Shown: positions 54,205 to 63,935, numbered from the stretch's first letter. The stretch: 64,000 nt of DNA from SpSt-398 sp041752235 (GCA_041752235.1 JBGSHM010000002.1:181686-245685), one strand, 5' to 3'. Program-made: numbers and translations. Notes: generated by a model from the letters alone, not told the origin.

Positions 54205-55329
54205 ATGAAATCATTGACTACCATATTGCCTGACCAGGTCAGCAAGCATGGCCATCCCGAAATGGATAGCGGTGGTGAAATGCGCTTATTCCACATCCAT
54301 TTTCATAAGTCAGCCAATGCCAAACAGAATGGTTATATGGCTGATAGCTACATCTCCGCCAGAACCCGGTTACTCCGCCTGATGGAGAATGAGGGACGTC
54401 TACCCGAAGCCATCATCATAAGTTTCCCCTTTCGGGAAAATGAGTTCAGTAGTTTCTGCACCTGGCTGAAAAGTCATTATAAGCTTTCCTTTATTCCGGT
54501 TGTTTACAATAAGGAGTTCCTGAATGCTGTCCAGTTTGATATGCTTCAACGCATGAAACTGGTGGACGATATCACCGAGGTTTCCGAAAATCAGGCCTTT
54601 CTCGATAAAGTAAACTTCCTTCATAAAGTGGGGAAATACCGGATGGAAAAAGCCGCTTCGAATATTACCATCGATAACCAGGTGCTGATGACAAAGGCAG
54701 GAAATGGTTTTAATTATTTGCTGAAAAGAACAGTAGATATTTTTATCGCTTCGCTGCTCATCCTTTTATTCCTGCCGGTTTTCATCCTGATCGCCATCGC
54801 TATCCGGGTCGAAAGCCGTGGACCGGTTTTCTATACGGCTCAGCGTGCAGGTAAAGGATTCAAAGTGTTCAATTTTTTCAAGTTCCGCACCATGATCCTG
54901 GATGCTGACAAGAAGTTGGCGGAAATGAAACAACTGAACCAGTACCAGAACAATGGTACCGGTGCAAGTTTCTTCAAGATCAAAAATGACCCCCGTATCA
55001 CCAAGGTTGGATGTTTTCTCCGTAATACAAGCCTTGATGAACTTCCTCAATTATTCAACGTCCTGAAAGGCGATATGTCCATTGTGGGTAACCGCCCCCT
55101 CCCCCTCTACGAAGCCTCTACGCTTACCACCAATGAATGGTCGGAAAGATTTATGGCCCCTGCAGGTATCACCGGATTGTGGCAGGTAAAGAAAAGAGGT
55201 CAGGAAGATATGTCTGCCGAAGACCGGATATCCCTGGATATCGACTATGCCCGGAAAAACAACCTGATCTCCGACTTAAAGATCATGGCTGTGACCCCCA
55301 AGGCATTATTTCAGAAAACGAATGTGTAA
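54205..55329 (+). CDS. Initiating sugar-phosphate transferase (polyprenyl-phosphate glycosylphosphotransferase)
   Basis: 374 residues. C-terminal bacterial sugar-transferase domain (about 170-374): one membrane segment after KRTVDIFIASLLILLFLPVF, then FKFRTM, DELPQLFNVLKGDMSIVGNRPLPLYEA and GITGLWQV. It transfers a sugar-1-phosphate from an NDP-sugar to undecaprenyl phosphate and starts the repeat unit. The first 170 residues are unlike PglC/WcaJ N-terminal membrane regions and look receiver-like (AIIISFPFRENEF, FIPVVYNKEF). First committed enzyme of the locus. Confidence 0.88.
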   Translation: MKSLTTILPDQVSKHGHPEMDSGGEMRLFHIHFHKSANAKQNGYMADSYISARTRLLRLMENEGRLPEAIIISFPFRENEFSSFCTWLKSHYKLSFIPVVYNKEFLNAVQFDMLQRMKLVDDITEVSENQAFLDKVNFLHKVGKYRMEKAASNITIDNQVLMTKAGNGFNYLLKRTVDIFIASLLILLFLPVFILIAIAIRVESRGPVFYTAQRAGKGFKVFNFFKFRTMILDADKKLAEMKQLNQYQNNGTGASFFKIKNDPRITKVGCFLRNTSLDELPQLFNVLKGDMSIVGNRPLPLYEASTLTTNEWSERFMAPAGITGLWQVKKRGQEDMSAEDRISLDIDYARKNNLISDLKIMAVTPKALFQKTNV

Positions 55330-55372
55330 ATCGTTTCTTTTTTATTATTTTTCGTCCCTATAAACCTGAAGC

Positions 55373-56275
55373 ATGACAAACACTAATCCATTAGTGTCAA
55401 TAGTTACACTTACATGGAACACAACACCCGTAACCTGCGAATTCCTTCACTCCCTGAACAGGGAAAATACCTACAAAAACGTTGAAGTGATCGTGGTGGA
55501 CAATGGCTCCAAAGAGGACCCTACGGCCACATTTAAAGAAATATACCCCGATGTAAAGGTCATTTTGAATGGAAAGAACCTCGGTTTTACCGGAGGTAAT
55601 AATGTGGGCATCCGGGCTGCAAAAGGCGAATTTCTCTTTATTGTCAATAACGATACTGAATTTACCCCCGGACTGATTGAAGGGCTGCTGGAAATATTTG
55701 ATCAATTCCCCGATGCCGGCATGGCCAGTCCAAAATTTCACTACTTCTTTCATAAAGGAACAATTGAATATGCCGGTTATGAAGCCGTCAATATCTTCAC
55801 GGGCAGAAATGGCATGATCGGTTGTCAGGAAAAGGACAACGGTCAGTACGATACCATCAAGGAGACAAACTACGCCCATGGTGCGGGTATGATGGTCCCC
55901 CGAAAAATTATCGATGAGGTTGGCCCACTGCCAGAGCAGTTCTTTATTTATTATGAAGAACTCGACTGGTGTTCGCATATACGGAGAAAAGGGTACAAGA
56001 TCTATTATCAGCCTAAATCCCTTTTTTATCATAAAGAGTCCATGACGACCGGAAAGTCAAGCCCCTTCAAGACATTCTATCATACCCGAAACAGGATACT
56101 GTTCATGAAGAGAAATGTCACTTTCCTGCAGTTCATGGTCTTTTGTGCCTATTTCACATTCCTGACCGTACCAAAGAATACGGCACAATTCATCCTTAAA
56201 AAACAATGGCACCATTTGCGGTCATTCTGGAAAGGAATTGGCTGGCATTTTAATAAATCAATCTCCTTTAATTGA
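55373..56275 (+). CDS. Family 2 glycosyltransferase (rhamnosyltransferase-like)
   Basis: 300 residues. VSIVTLTWNTTPVTCEFL, VIVVDNGS, NLGFTGGNNVGI and FLFIVNNDTEF (DxD-like NND) place it with WbbL/RfbN-type GT2 enzymes; ends with a Trp/Lys-rich region. It adds a sugar to the lipid-linked unit. Follows the sugar transferase by 43 bp. Confidence 0.87.
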   Translation: MTNTNPLVSIVTLTWNTTPVTCEFLHSLNRENTYKNVEVIVVDNGSKEDPTATFKEIYPDVKVILNGKNLGFTGGNNVGIRAAKGEFLFIVNNDTEFTPGLIEGLLEIFDQFPDAGMASPKFHYFFHKGTIEYAGYEAVNIFTGRNGMIGCQEKDNGQYDTIKETNYAHGAGMMVPRKIIDEVGPLPEQFFIYYEELDWCSHIRRKGYKIYYQPKSLFYHKESMTTGKSSPFKTFYHTRNRILFMKRNVTFLQFMVFCAYFTFLTVPKNTAQFILKKQWHHLRSFWKGIGWHFNKSISFN

Positions 56276-56281
56276 TCCTAT

Positions 56282-58180
56282 ATGTGCGGAATAGCTGGAT
56301 TTATCGATTTTAAAAAGGAGACCGGAAAAGACATTCTGGTTCGGATGACCGATGCCCTTACGCATCGGGGTCCGGATGATGCGGGTTATGATATCATACC
56401 TACCCCTGACGCCACCATTGGCCTTGGACAAAGAAGGCTTTCAATCCTTGACCTCTCTCCGCTGGGACACCAACCCATGTACTTCGAGCATTTATGCATT
56501 GATTTCAACGGAGAGGTTTATAATTTCAAAGAGATCCGGAAAGAGTTGGAAGAAAAAGGCTACAGTTTCAACTCCTGGTCAGATACGGAGGTCATCCTGA
56601 AAGGATACCATTGTTGGGGAACAGGTATTTTGGAAAAAATGACCGGCATGTTTGCCCTGGTCATTCATGATAAGCTAAAAAATGAAGTGGTTTTTATCCG
56701 GGACCGTGCTGGTGTAAAGCCCCTCTACTACTACCTGGATCATGATGTTCTTCTTTTTAGTTCTGAATTAAAGAGTTTCTCACAATTCCCTTCCTTTCAA
56801 CGGAATATCAGCCGGGAAAGCCTGGCCCTTTACCTGCAATACAGTTATATCCCTGCCCCTTATACCATTTTTGAAAAAACACATAAACTTCTTCCCGGTC
56901 ATTTAATCCGACTGAACCTGGCCACTCGCCAAACACAGCTCGAAAAATATTGGGATGTGTATGATTTTTATAACCGACCTACATTAAAAATTTCCGATCA
57001 GGAAGCCATTCAGGAAACAGATCGCCTGTTAAAAAAGGGATATGATTACCGAATGGTAGCCGATGTACCGGTGGGTGTATTTTTGAGTGGTGGATATGAT
57101 AGTTCTTCAGTAGCGGCCATCCTGCAACATGACCGTACGGAGAAGTTAAAGACTTTCACCATCGGATTTGAGGAAAAAGAATTCAATGAGGCGCCAGAGG
57201 CAAAAAAAATCGCCCAATACCTCGGCACAGACCATACTGAATTATATATAACCCATAAGGAAGCGGCGACTGTTCTCCCTTTATTGCCGGAGATCTACGA
57301 CGAACCATTTGCTGATAACTCCACTGTGCCAACTGTTTTGGTTAGTAAACTCGCAAGAGAAACAGTAAAAGTAGCCTTGAGTGCTGATGGTGGGGATGAG
57401 ATTTTTGGAGGATATAATAAATTCAAACAAGCCATAAAATACACTTCGTATCCTGTGGCCTTGCAATCGGTTCTGAGCAATTTCATGCAGACCATTCCCC
57501 CGAACCGTATCCCCTATTTCAACAAAAAATACAATTTCACGACCCGGTACGAAAAGATGAAACTGATCTGGAAGCATCACAACCCTTCCAAAGCAGTGAA
57601 ATACATCAGCCAATACATTACACAATCGGAAGTGGAAGAGTTTCTCTCCAAAGATTTTAATAACCTGGAGACATTTTTTGATTCCGGAAGCCTTTTGACA
57701 AAGGACCAGGAACAAGTAAATAACCTGCTGGCGGTAGATTATAAAACCTTTCTTGTAGACAATAACCTGGTTAAAGTTGACAGGGCTACCATGGCCGTTG
57801 GCCTGGAAGGAAGAGAACCGATGCTCGATCATCATATTATTGAGTTCCTGGCGCAGCTACCTTCGGATATGAAGATACGCGACGGGGTAACCAAATGGTT
57901 GCTCAAAGAGATCGTGCATAAGTATATCCCCAAGGAACTGATGGACCGACCCAAGCGGCCTTTTATCGCTCCGCTGATGGTATGGTTCAAGGATGACCTG
58001 AAGCAACAATTGATGACCTATCTAAGTGAAGAGGCTTTATTAAAGACAGGTTTATTCAATCCAGGTCCGATCGTTGCCTTGCGCGACCGATACCTGCGTG
58101 GGGAAAAAGTAAATTATCAAAAACTGTGGCAATTATTGGTTTTCCAATTATGGTATAACCGGTGGATCGCCCCGCTATAA
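56282..58180 (+). CDS. asnB: Asparagine synthase (glutamine-hydrolysing) homologue
   Basis: 632 residues. N-terminal class II amidotransferase with Cys2 (MCGIAGFIDF) and a synthase domain with the PP-loop SGGYDSSSVA near 266-275. In EPS loci such proteins are common and are thought to amidate a uronic acid or other sugar acid instead of aspartate. 6 bp after the GT2 gene; likely co-transcribed. Confidence 0.92.
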   Translation: MCGIAGFIDFKKETGKDILVRMTDALTHRGPDDAGYDIIPTPDATIGLGQRRLSILDLSPLGHQPMYFEHLCIDFNGEVYNFKEIRKELEEKGYSFNSWSDTEVILKGYHCWGTGILEKMTGMFALVIHDKLKNEVVFIRDRAGVKPLYYYLDHDVLLFSSELKSFSQFPSFQRNISRESLALYLQYSYIPAPYTIFEKTHKLLPGHLIRLNLATRQTQLEKYWDVYDFYNRPTLKISDQEAIQETDRLLKKGYDYRMVADVPVGVFLSGGYDSSSVAAILQHDRTEKLKTFTIGFEEKEFNEAPEAKKIAQYLGTDHTELYITHKEAATVLPLLPEIYDEPFADNSTVPTVLVSKLARETVKVALSADGGDEIFGGYNKFKQAIKYTSYPVALQSVLSNFMQTIPPNRIPYFNKKYNFTTRYEKMKLIWKHHNPSKAVKYISQYITQSEVEEFLSKDFNNLETFFDSGSLLTKDQEQVNNLLAVDYKTFLVDNNLVKVDRATMAVGLEGREPMLDHHIIEFLAQLPSDMKIRDGVTKWLLKEIVHKYIPKELMDRPKRPFIAPLMVWFKDDLKQQLMTYLSEEALLKTGLFNPGPIVALRDRYLRGEKVNYQKLWQLLVFQLWYNRWIAPL

Positions 58181-58213
58181 TATTTAAAAAAAACAATCGC
58201 TAAAATCAATTTT

Positions 58214-59233
58214 ATGAGCCAATATGTACTTGTTACAGGTGGTGCCGGATTCATTGGATCCCATGTCGTAAAGCATTGCCTGGATATGAATTTTAAAGTC
58301 GTGGTGTTGGACGACCTGAGTGGTGGTTTTGAAGACCATATTCCTGAAGGTGCCCATTTTGTAAAAGGAAGTATCACTGATGCCGCGCTGGTGGAGAAGC
58401 TTTTCACTGAGTATTCTTTTACTTATGTGTATCACCTGGCGGCCTATGCAGCAGAAGGACTTTCGCATTTTATCCGCAATTTTAACTACAACAATAACCT
58501 GATCGGCAGTATCAACCTGATCAATCAATCCATCATCCACAAGGTGAAGTGTTTTGTTTTCACCTCTTCGATCGCGGTGTATGGAAAAGGTCAGTTACCT
58601 ATGACAGAAGAGATGACACCAGTACCGGAGGATCCCTATGGTGTTTCAAAATATGCAGTAGAGCTCGATCTTAAGGCGGCGCATGAAATGTTTGGATTGA
58701 ATTATGTGGTTTTCCGCCCGCATAATGTGTATGGGGAGAACCAGAATATTGGCGACAAGTACAGGAATGTGATCGGTATTTTCATGAACCAGATCATGCA
58801 GGGCAAGAAGCTGACCATTTTTGGCGATGGTACACAAACACGTGCCTTTAGTTATATTGATGATGTTGCCATTCCCATCACGAAATGTGTAAATATTCCC
58901 GCTGCGTATAATCAGGTATTTAATATTGGAGCGGATAAACCCTATACGGTCAATGAACTGGCTGAAGTGGTTTGTGCTGAATTCAATGTGGCGCCTGATA
59001 TCAACTACCTCACAGCGCGTAACGAAGTTTTGCATGCTTATTCCGATCATACCAAGGCCCACCATGTATTTGGTGACCCAACCGGTATTGACCTGAAAGA
59101 AGGCATCGCCCGTATGGCAGCATGGGCAAGAAGAGTAGGCGCTCGTCAGAGCCAGGAATTTGGAAATATTGAGATCACAGAGAAGCTGCCTGATGGCTGG
59201 CAGATACTGACCAAATCCAAAACACCTGCCTGA
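58214..59233 (+). CDS. NAD-dependent nucleotide-sugar epimerase/dehydratase
   Basis: 339 residues. Extended SDR: GGAGFIGSHV at the N-terminus, TSSIAVYG, catalytic YGVSK, and FRPHNVYGENQN. Resembles UDP-glucose 4-epimerase/GalE-like and WbpP enzymes. Supplies or interconverts a UDP-sugar for the locus; substrate unknown. Confidence 0.88.
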   Translation: MSQYVLVTGGAGFIGSHVVKHCLDMNFKVVVLDDLSGGFEDHIPEGAHFVKGSITDAALVEKLFTEYSFTYVYHLAAYAAEGLSHFIRNFNYNNNLIGSINLINQSIIHKVKCFVFTSSIAVYGKGQLPMTEEMTPVPEDPYGVSKYAVELDLKAAHEMFGLNYVVFRPHNVYGENQNIGDKYRNVIGIFMNQIMQGKKLTIFGDGTQTRAFSYIDDVAIPITKCVNIPAAYNQVFNIGADKPYTVNELAEVVCAEFNVAPDINYLTARNEVLHAYSDHTKAHHVFGDPTGIDLKEGIARMAAWARRVGARQSQEFGNIEITEKLPDGWQILTKSKTPA

Positions 59234-59252
59234 TCACACAGGAACCTACCCC

Positions 59253-60386
59253 ATGAATCCGGTTAAAAAAATAAAAGTGCTTGAATGTATCCGCCAGGGT
59301 AAGATTGGTGGGGGCGAATCCCACTTGCTCAGCCTGGTAGAGAATATGGACAGGGATCGGTTTGAACCGGTGGTTCTTTCCTTTACCCCTGGCCCGATGG
59401 TGGACCGGTTGCAGGAGTTAGGCGTTAAAACTCACGTGATTCATTCCGAAAAACCCTTTGATTTTTCGGTTTGGAAAAAGGTGAGGAAATTATTGGAACA
59501 AGAACAGGTTGACCTGGTCCACGCGCATGGTACAAGGGCCAATTCGAATGTATTAGGACCTGCCCGTAAGCTAAAGCTGCCGGTCATCTATACCATTCAT
59601 GGATGGTCATTTCATAATGATCAACCTGTATGGGTAAAAAACCTGCGGGCCTGGGGCGAAAAATATCTCACGCGTCGCTCCACCTTAAATATTTCGGTTT
59701 CCCGGTCCAATCAGGAAACGGGTTACCAGCATTTTCGCGGGTTTAAGTCAACCGTGATCAACAACGGGATTGATCCAAAGAAATTCAATCCGGATGCCGG
59801 TTATCCGGATATCAGAGCCTCTTTTGGGATACTTTCCCATGCGGTACTCTGTAGTTTTATTGCCCGGTTCACCCATCAAAAGCAACCGTTAGTGATGATT
59901 CGGGCTTTTGAAAAAGTGGCCGCCTCCCACCCTTCTCTCTACCTTTTGTTGGTAGGGGATGGGGAATTAAAGGAGGAAATGGAAAAAGCGATCGCCCAAT
60001 CGCCGGTACGGAACAGGATCATCCTGTCACCGCCGCGTTCGGATATCCCAGCCCTATTGGCGGCTACGGATATTTTTGTTCTTCCGTCCCTTTGGGAAGG
60101 ATTGCCCATTGCCCTTTTGGAAGCCATGGCCATGGGCAAAGCGATCATTGCTACAGCAGCAGATGGTACCCGGGAAATTCTGGTCCACCAGGAAAACGGT
60201 TACCTGATCCCGATCGAAGGGCTGGAAGAAAACCTGGTCGCTTCGCTGGATAAGTTGGTTATGGATCCTGATCTGAGAAAAAAGATCGGTAATGGAGCAA
60301 GGGCAACGATCACCGAAAAATATGATGCTGGTAAAATGACCCGGCAAGTAGAAAAAGTTTATACAGAAATCTTGGAAATAAAGTAA
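59253..60386 (+). CDS. Family 4 glycosyltransferase
   Basis: 377 residues, GT-B fold. GKIGGGESHLLSLV near the start (acceptor side), HAHGTRANSN, VINNGIDPKKFN, and the nucleotide-sugar site PSLWEGLPIALLEAMAMGKAI with the E-x7-E pattern. Extends the lipid-linked glycan in the cytoplasm. Confidence 0.92.
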   Translation: MNPVKKIKVLECIRQGKIGGGESHLLSLVENMDRDRFEPVVLSFTPGPMVDRLQELGVKTHVIHSEKPFDFSVWKKVRKLLEQEQVDLVHAHGTRANSNVLGPARKLKLPVIYTIHGWSFHNDQPVWVKNLRAWGEKYLTRRSTLNISVSRSNQETGYQHFRGFKSTVINNGIDPKKFNPDAGYPDIRASFGILSHAVLCSFIARFTHQKQPLVMIRAFEKVAASHPSLYLLLVGDGELKEEMEKAIAQSPVRNRIILSPPRSDIPALLAATDIFVLPSLWEGLPIALLEAMAMGKAIIATAADGTREILVHQENGYLIPIEGLEENLVASLDKLVMDPDLRKKIGNGARATITEKYDAGKMTRQVEKVYTEILEIK

Positions 60387-60390
60387 TGGC

Positions 60391-61164
60391 ATGAAACAGG
60401 AATTTGAACGTATCGCCGATATCAAACGATTGGATTTTATCGTAAAGTCCTTAAGAGAACACCTGCCCGAAAACGCCGTCGTATTGGATGTCGGTTGCGG
60501 GAACGGGGTAATTTCCCGAGGACTTGGCCGCCATGGCTTCAATGTGCTAGGCATTGATATCAGTGAGAAGACCATTGCCAATGCCCGTTCGCTGAATGAT
60601 CTGCCCAATGTGCGTTTCGAAGTAATGAGCGCTGAGCAGCTTTCAGTGAGTGAAACAAAATACCATGCGGTGGTTTGCAGTGAAGTACTCGAACACCTCA
60701 ACCAACCTGACCAACTGCTTAAAGTCATTCATGCCTCCTTGCATGATACCGGTGTAGTGATCGTTACTGTTCCCAATGGCAAAGGCCCCCGGGAAGTATT
60801 TGTAACAAAACCGGTTCAACGGATGCAGAAAAAGAACAATTGGATATGGCGTATGACCAGTAAGATCAAATCCGGACTGGGATACAAAGGCACCACGGTG
60901 CAATCCGCCGCCGATGACCTGTCGCATATTCAGTTCTTTACCAAAAAGACACTCGAAGACCTGGCGGGGAAAACAAGGTTCCAGATCATCCGCTTTGGTA
61001 AAACAAATTTCATCGAAGATGTATTTCCTTTTTCCATGGTGACCAAGCGGCTTAAATTCCTTCAAAAATGGGATTGCCAGGTCGCGGAAGTACTTCCCCT
61101 TTCCTGGAATGGAGGCTTTGTGACCGTTTGGAAAAAGAAAGCCAGTGATCTTTCGGTGGCATGA
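60391..61164 (+). CDS. SAM-dependent methyltransferase
   Basis: 257 residues. VLDVGCGNGVISRGLGRHGFNVLGIDIS (SAM motif and acidic loop), then VVCSEVLEHLNQPDQLL. UbiG/methyltransf_11-like. It probably methylates a sugar or terminates chain growth. Four-base gap to the preceding GT, 4-bp overlap (ATGA) with the next. Confidence 0.9.
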   Translation: MKQEFERIADIKRLDFIVKSLREHLPENAVVLDVGCGNGVISRGLGRHGFNVLGIDISEKTIANARSLNDLPNVRFEVMSAEQLSVSETKYHAVVCSEVLEHLNQPDQLLKVIHASLHDTGVVIVTVPNGKGPREVFVTKPVQRMQKKNNWIWRMTSKIKSGLGYKGTTVQSAADDLSHIQFFTKKTLEDLAGKTRFQIIRFGKTNFIEDVFPFSMVTKRLKFLQKWDCQVAEVLPLSWNGGFVTVWKKKASDLSVA

Positions 61165-62387
61165 TGTACATCGATACGATACAATGGATCATTCGATTAT
61201 TTACCTATTTAACCTTTATAGGGGTAGGACTTTTTTTACTGATCCCTCCGGTGCTCCTTTTTCTGTACCTGGTTGTAGGCCGTAAAAAAGAGAAGGAGAA
61301 TATCCCGGCAGGAATCACCGATTTCGGGATCATTGTAACAGCACATGAGGATACCCGTTTCATCGATCCAATCGTTCGCTCCCTTCTTCAACAGCATTAT
61401 CCAACCTTTCATATCTATGTGGTGGCCGATCAATGTGATCCCACGCATTTACCCATATACCCCGGATTACCGGTGAGTATCCTAAGACCTGAACAGGCGA
61501 TCAATTCAAAGGTTAAATCCATTCGCTACGCGATCGGTCAATTTGTTCGGCGTCACCAGGCGCTGGTGATCTTTGATGTGGATAATCTTGTTCATCCCGA
61601 TTTTCTCAAGGAGGTAAACCATCTTTTCCAGCAAGGCTACAAAGCGGTGCAAACCGATTTTCGGGCCAAGAACCTCAATACGCCTTTTGCCCGGATGGAT
61701 GCCATTGGCGATTTGTATAATTTCTTTGTGGACCGCGAAGCCAGGGCGTCTATCGGTTTATCTGCCGCAATTTGGGGATCGGGAATCGCTGTTGATCTGG
61801 ACATCTATGAATCGGTGACCTACTCCGACGATCTGGGTGGTTTTGATAAAAAATTGCAATTGCACATCATTCAAAAAGCGGGTGCGATAGGATTTACAAC
61901 CAAGGGCTTCCTGTATGATGAAAAAATCAGCAGTGGAGTCGCCCTGGAAAGACAACGCACCCGATGGATGAGTTCGCAATTCAAATATTTTAAAGTGGCG
62001 CTTGGTTTGCTTGGGCGGTCCTTGCTCCGGTTGAATATTGATCATTTCTTTTTTGCCCTGAACGCGCTTCGTCCCCCATTGGTGATTCAATTTGGCCTGT
62101 TCTTTTTGGTGATCCTGTTCAATTTGGTAGTAGGTCAATTTGTATTGGCTGGTATCGCCGCTGGAGTGTTATGCTTATATGCAGTGAGTTTTTACCTGAT
62201 CGTTGGTATCCGCAGCCGATGGAACAAGGAAATCATGGGAACCTTTTTATTGCTTCCTGCCTTTGCCGCCAGGCAATTTGCCGCGCTGTTAAAGATCAAA
62301 CAGGCACGAAAATCATTTCTTAAAACCCAGCAGGAACAGGTAATGTATATCGAGGATGTTAAGGATCCGGTTCAACGGATCTCCTGA
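61161..62387 (+). CDS. Processive-type family 2 glycosyltransferase, membrane-bound
   Basis: 408 residues. N-terminal TM, GT2 domain with IIVTAHEDTRF, FDVDN (DxD), and LERQRTRWMSSQ (QxxRW), then three C-terminal TMs. The QxxRW motif is typical of processive enzymes such as cellulose or hyaluronan synthases. Last gene of the plus-strand operon; its 3' end overlaps the converging GT gene by 16 bp. Confidence 0.9.
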   Translation: MMYIDTIQWIIRLFTYLTFIGVGLFLLIPPVLLFLYLVVGRKKEKENIPAGITDFGIIVTAHEDTRFIDPIVRSLLQQHYPTFHIYVVADQCDPTHLPIYPGLPVSILRPEQAINSKVKSIRYAIGQFVRRHQALVIFDVDNLVHPDFLKEVNHLFQQGYKAVQTDFRAKNLNTPFARMDAIGDLYNFFVDREARASIGLSAAIWGSGIAVDLDIYESVTYSDDLGGFDKKLQLHIIQKAGAIGFTTKGFLYDEKISSGVALERQRTRWMSSQFKYFKVALGLLGRSLLRLNIDHFFFALNALRPPLVIQFGLFFLVILFNLVVGQFVLAGIAAGVLCLYAVSFYLIVGIRSRWNKEIMGTFLLLPAFAARQFAALLKIKQARKSFLKTQQEQVMYIEDVKDPVQRIS

Positions 62388-63565
62388 TCCAACTGAAGAA
62401 CGATCCCGGAGATCTGCTCCACCCTCGCCTCCCAGGAATTTTCGGCTGCAAATTTGATCCTCGCCTCCTGTTTTTCGGACGTATTCTCTGTTATTTCTTT
62501 TATCAGTAAAGTGCGAAAGTCTTCTTTGTTCTCCGCAATGGAGGCCACCGGACGAAATTCATCTACGATCGCAAAATGGGTCATCACCACCGGCAAACCA
62601 GCCGCCAGGTATTCATTGATCTTTAAAGGATAGATCCCTTTATTGAAATCATTGATGGCAAAAGGAATAATTCCGGCCGTAAATGCACGAAGAAACCCTG
62701 GTAATGCACTTACCGGATGGGGTCCATGCAATTTCACATTGGGAAATTGTTGTAAAAGTTTCCTTCCTTTTTCATAGTCGTGTCTACCTACAAAATCAAA
62801 CTGGTAATCGGGAAGGGTAGTAAAGAGGTGTTCCAGCAATTCATAATCGAGGCGGTCATCAATGCTCCCGATGTATCCTATTCGTTTGTCGTTGGCAGAG
62901 GTGCGGTCTGCAAAACCCGTACGAAACAGATCAAAATTCACGGCATTTTTGACCAGGAAACACCGGTTGGTCATTGGCGATTTTTTTCTGTACAATCCTT
63001 CCGATGTAGTGATGACGGCATGGGCTAGTTTCATGAACACCCGCTCATGTTTTCCTCCATGCTTTTTTAACCAGGCCGCGGCTTCGATCTCATCATAGCA
63101 ATGATAGATCAATTGTTTTTCACCAAAACGAAAAGCGGTAACCTCCCCCATGGCCGGATTAAAGGCATTGATATGGATCAGGTCGTCCTGCATATTTGCC
63201 TGACGGATCGCCTTTTTTACAGAACGCGCGATGATCCGTCCGTTGATGCGAAGCAGGAGCCGATACAGCCCACCGTCGGGTAGAAAGGCGACAGGAATGA
63301 TGGGTGGAGGGGTAAGCAAAAAAACATTGTGATTGTCAGCAGTTTTAACCTGTTGAAGTCTTTTCTTCCAGCCTAACATCCGGGATACAGGTGCCTGGCT
63401 TTTTCCCAACAAGGCCATGGCCATATCCTTGAGGGTAAATTGATAGTCCACATACAGGACCTTGTTTTCTCTGGCCAGTACAGACATTAGTTCAACGATC
63501 GTCTTTGCATAATTTCCACCCCATTCCGAGGTCGATAAGCAAACAAAATTCCGGTTCTTGATCAT
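62372..63565 (-). CDS. GT4-like glycosyltransferase
   Basis: 397 residues. GT-B-type C-terminal domain: RIGYIGSIDDRLDYELLEHL, DFVGRHDYEKGR, and a donor site with KINEYLAAGLPVVMT. Weaker motifs than the GT4 at 59253, but the pattern is that of the glycosyltransferase_1 family. It is transcribed towards the rest of the locus. Confidence 0.8.
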   Translation of the reverse strand: MIKNRNFVCLSTSEWGGNYAKTIVELMSVLARENKVLYVDYQFTLKDMAMALLGKSQAPVSRMLGWKKRLQQVKTADNHNVFLLTPPPIIPVAFLPDGGLYRLLLRINGRIIARSVKKAIRQANMQDDLIHINAFNPAMGEVTAFRFGEKQLIYHCYDEIEAAAWLKKHGGKHERVFMKLAHAVITTSEGLYRKKSPMTNRCFLVKNAVNFDLFRTGFADRTSANDKRIGYIGSIDDRLDYELLEHLFTTLPDYQFDFVGRHDYEKGRKLLQQFPNVKLHGPHPVSALPGFLRAFTAGIIPFAINDFNKGIYPLKINEYLAAGLPVVMTHFAIVDEFRPVASIAENKEDFRTLLIKEITENTSEKQEARIKFAAENSWEARVEQISGIVLQLDQEIR

Positions 63566-63688
63566 GTATTCCGCTTAGGTGGCATAAAGAAACTCAAAAT
63601 TGACTTTTGGTCAAAGGATTTGGGTCAAACACCTTTGAAATACCGCCATAAAAAACCCAAAATGAGGGGTTCATCCGAAAATATCCCT

Positions 63689-63696
63689 TAAATTTG
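63689..63696 (+). promoter_or_regulatory. -7 element of the first tRNA-Pro
   Basis: TAAATTTG, an exact match to TAnnTTTG, ends 14 bp before the tRNA. No clear TTG at the usual -33 distance. Confidence 0.6.
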
Positions 63697-63710
63697 CACC
63701 CCGGTTTGTT

Positions 63711-63784
63711 CGGGACGTAGCGCAGCCCGGTAGCGCACTTGCATGGGGTGCAAGGGGTCGCTAGTTCGAATCTAGTCGTCCCGA
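63711..63784 (+). tRNA. tRNA-Pro (anticodon GGG)
   Basis: 74 nt without CCA. Acceptor arm CGGGACG/CGTCCCG, discriminator A; D-arm GCGC/GCGC; anticodon stem CTTGC/GCAAG with loop ATGGGGT, anticodon GGG, G37; T-arm with TTCGAAT. Reads CCC and CCU codons. Confidence 0.96.
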
Positions 63785-63789
63785 CAAAT

Positions 63790-63820
63790 AAAAGCTAATA
63801 GCCTAAAGCTATTAGCTTTT
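63790..63820 (+). terminator. Hairpin between the two tRNA-Pro genes
   Basis: Perfect 12-bp stem AAAAGCTAATAG/CTATTAGCTTTT with a 7-base loop, then CGCTTTTTA. Likely terminator of the first tRNA. Confidence 0.8.
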
Positions 63821-63842
63821 CGCTTTTTAGGGGGATTTCAAG

Positions 63843-63850
63843 TAATTTTG
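63843..63850 (+). promoter_or_regulatory. -7 element of the second tRNA-Pro
   Basis: TAATTTTG, an exact TAnnTTTG match, 11 bp before the tRNA. Followed by ACCCCG, much like the first tRNA's CACCCCG; this shared layout suggests paired promoters. Confidence 0.6.
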
Positions 63851-63861
63851 ACCCCGTTTTA

Positions 63862-63935
63862 CGGGATGTAGCGCAGCCCGGTAGCGCACCACGTTCGGGA
63901 CATGGGGGTCGCTGGTTCGAATCCAGTCATCCCGA
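63862..63935 (+). tRNA. tRNA-Pro (anticodon CGG)
   Basis: 74 nt without CCA. Acceptor CGGGATG/CATCCCG, discriminator A. Anticodon loop TTCGGGA, anticodon CGG, reads CCG. The anticodon stem is CCACG/CATGG with one C-A mismatch (30-40). T-arm TTCGAAT. Confidence 0.93.
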
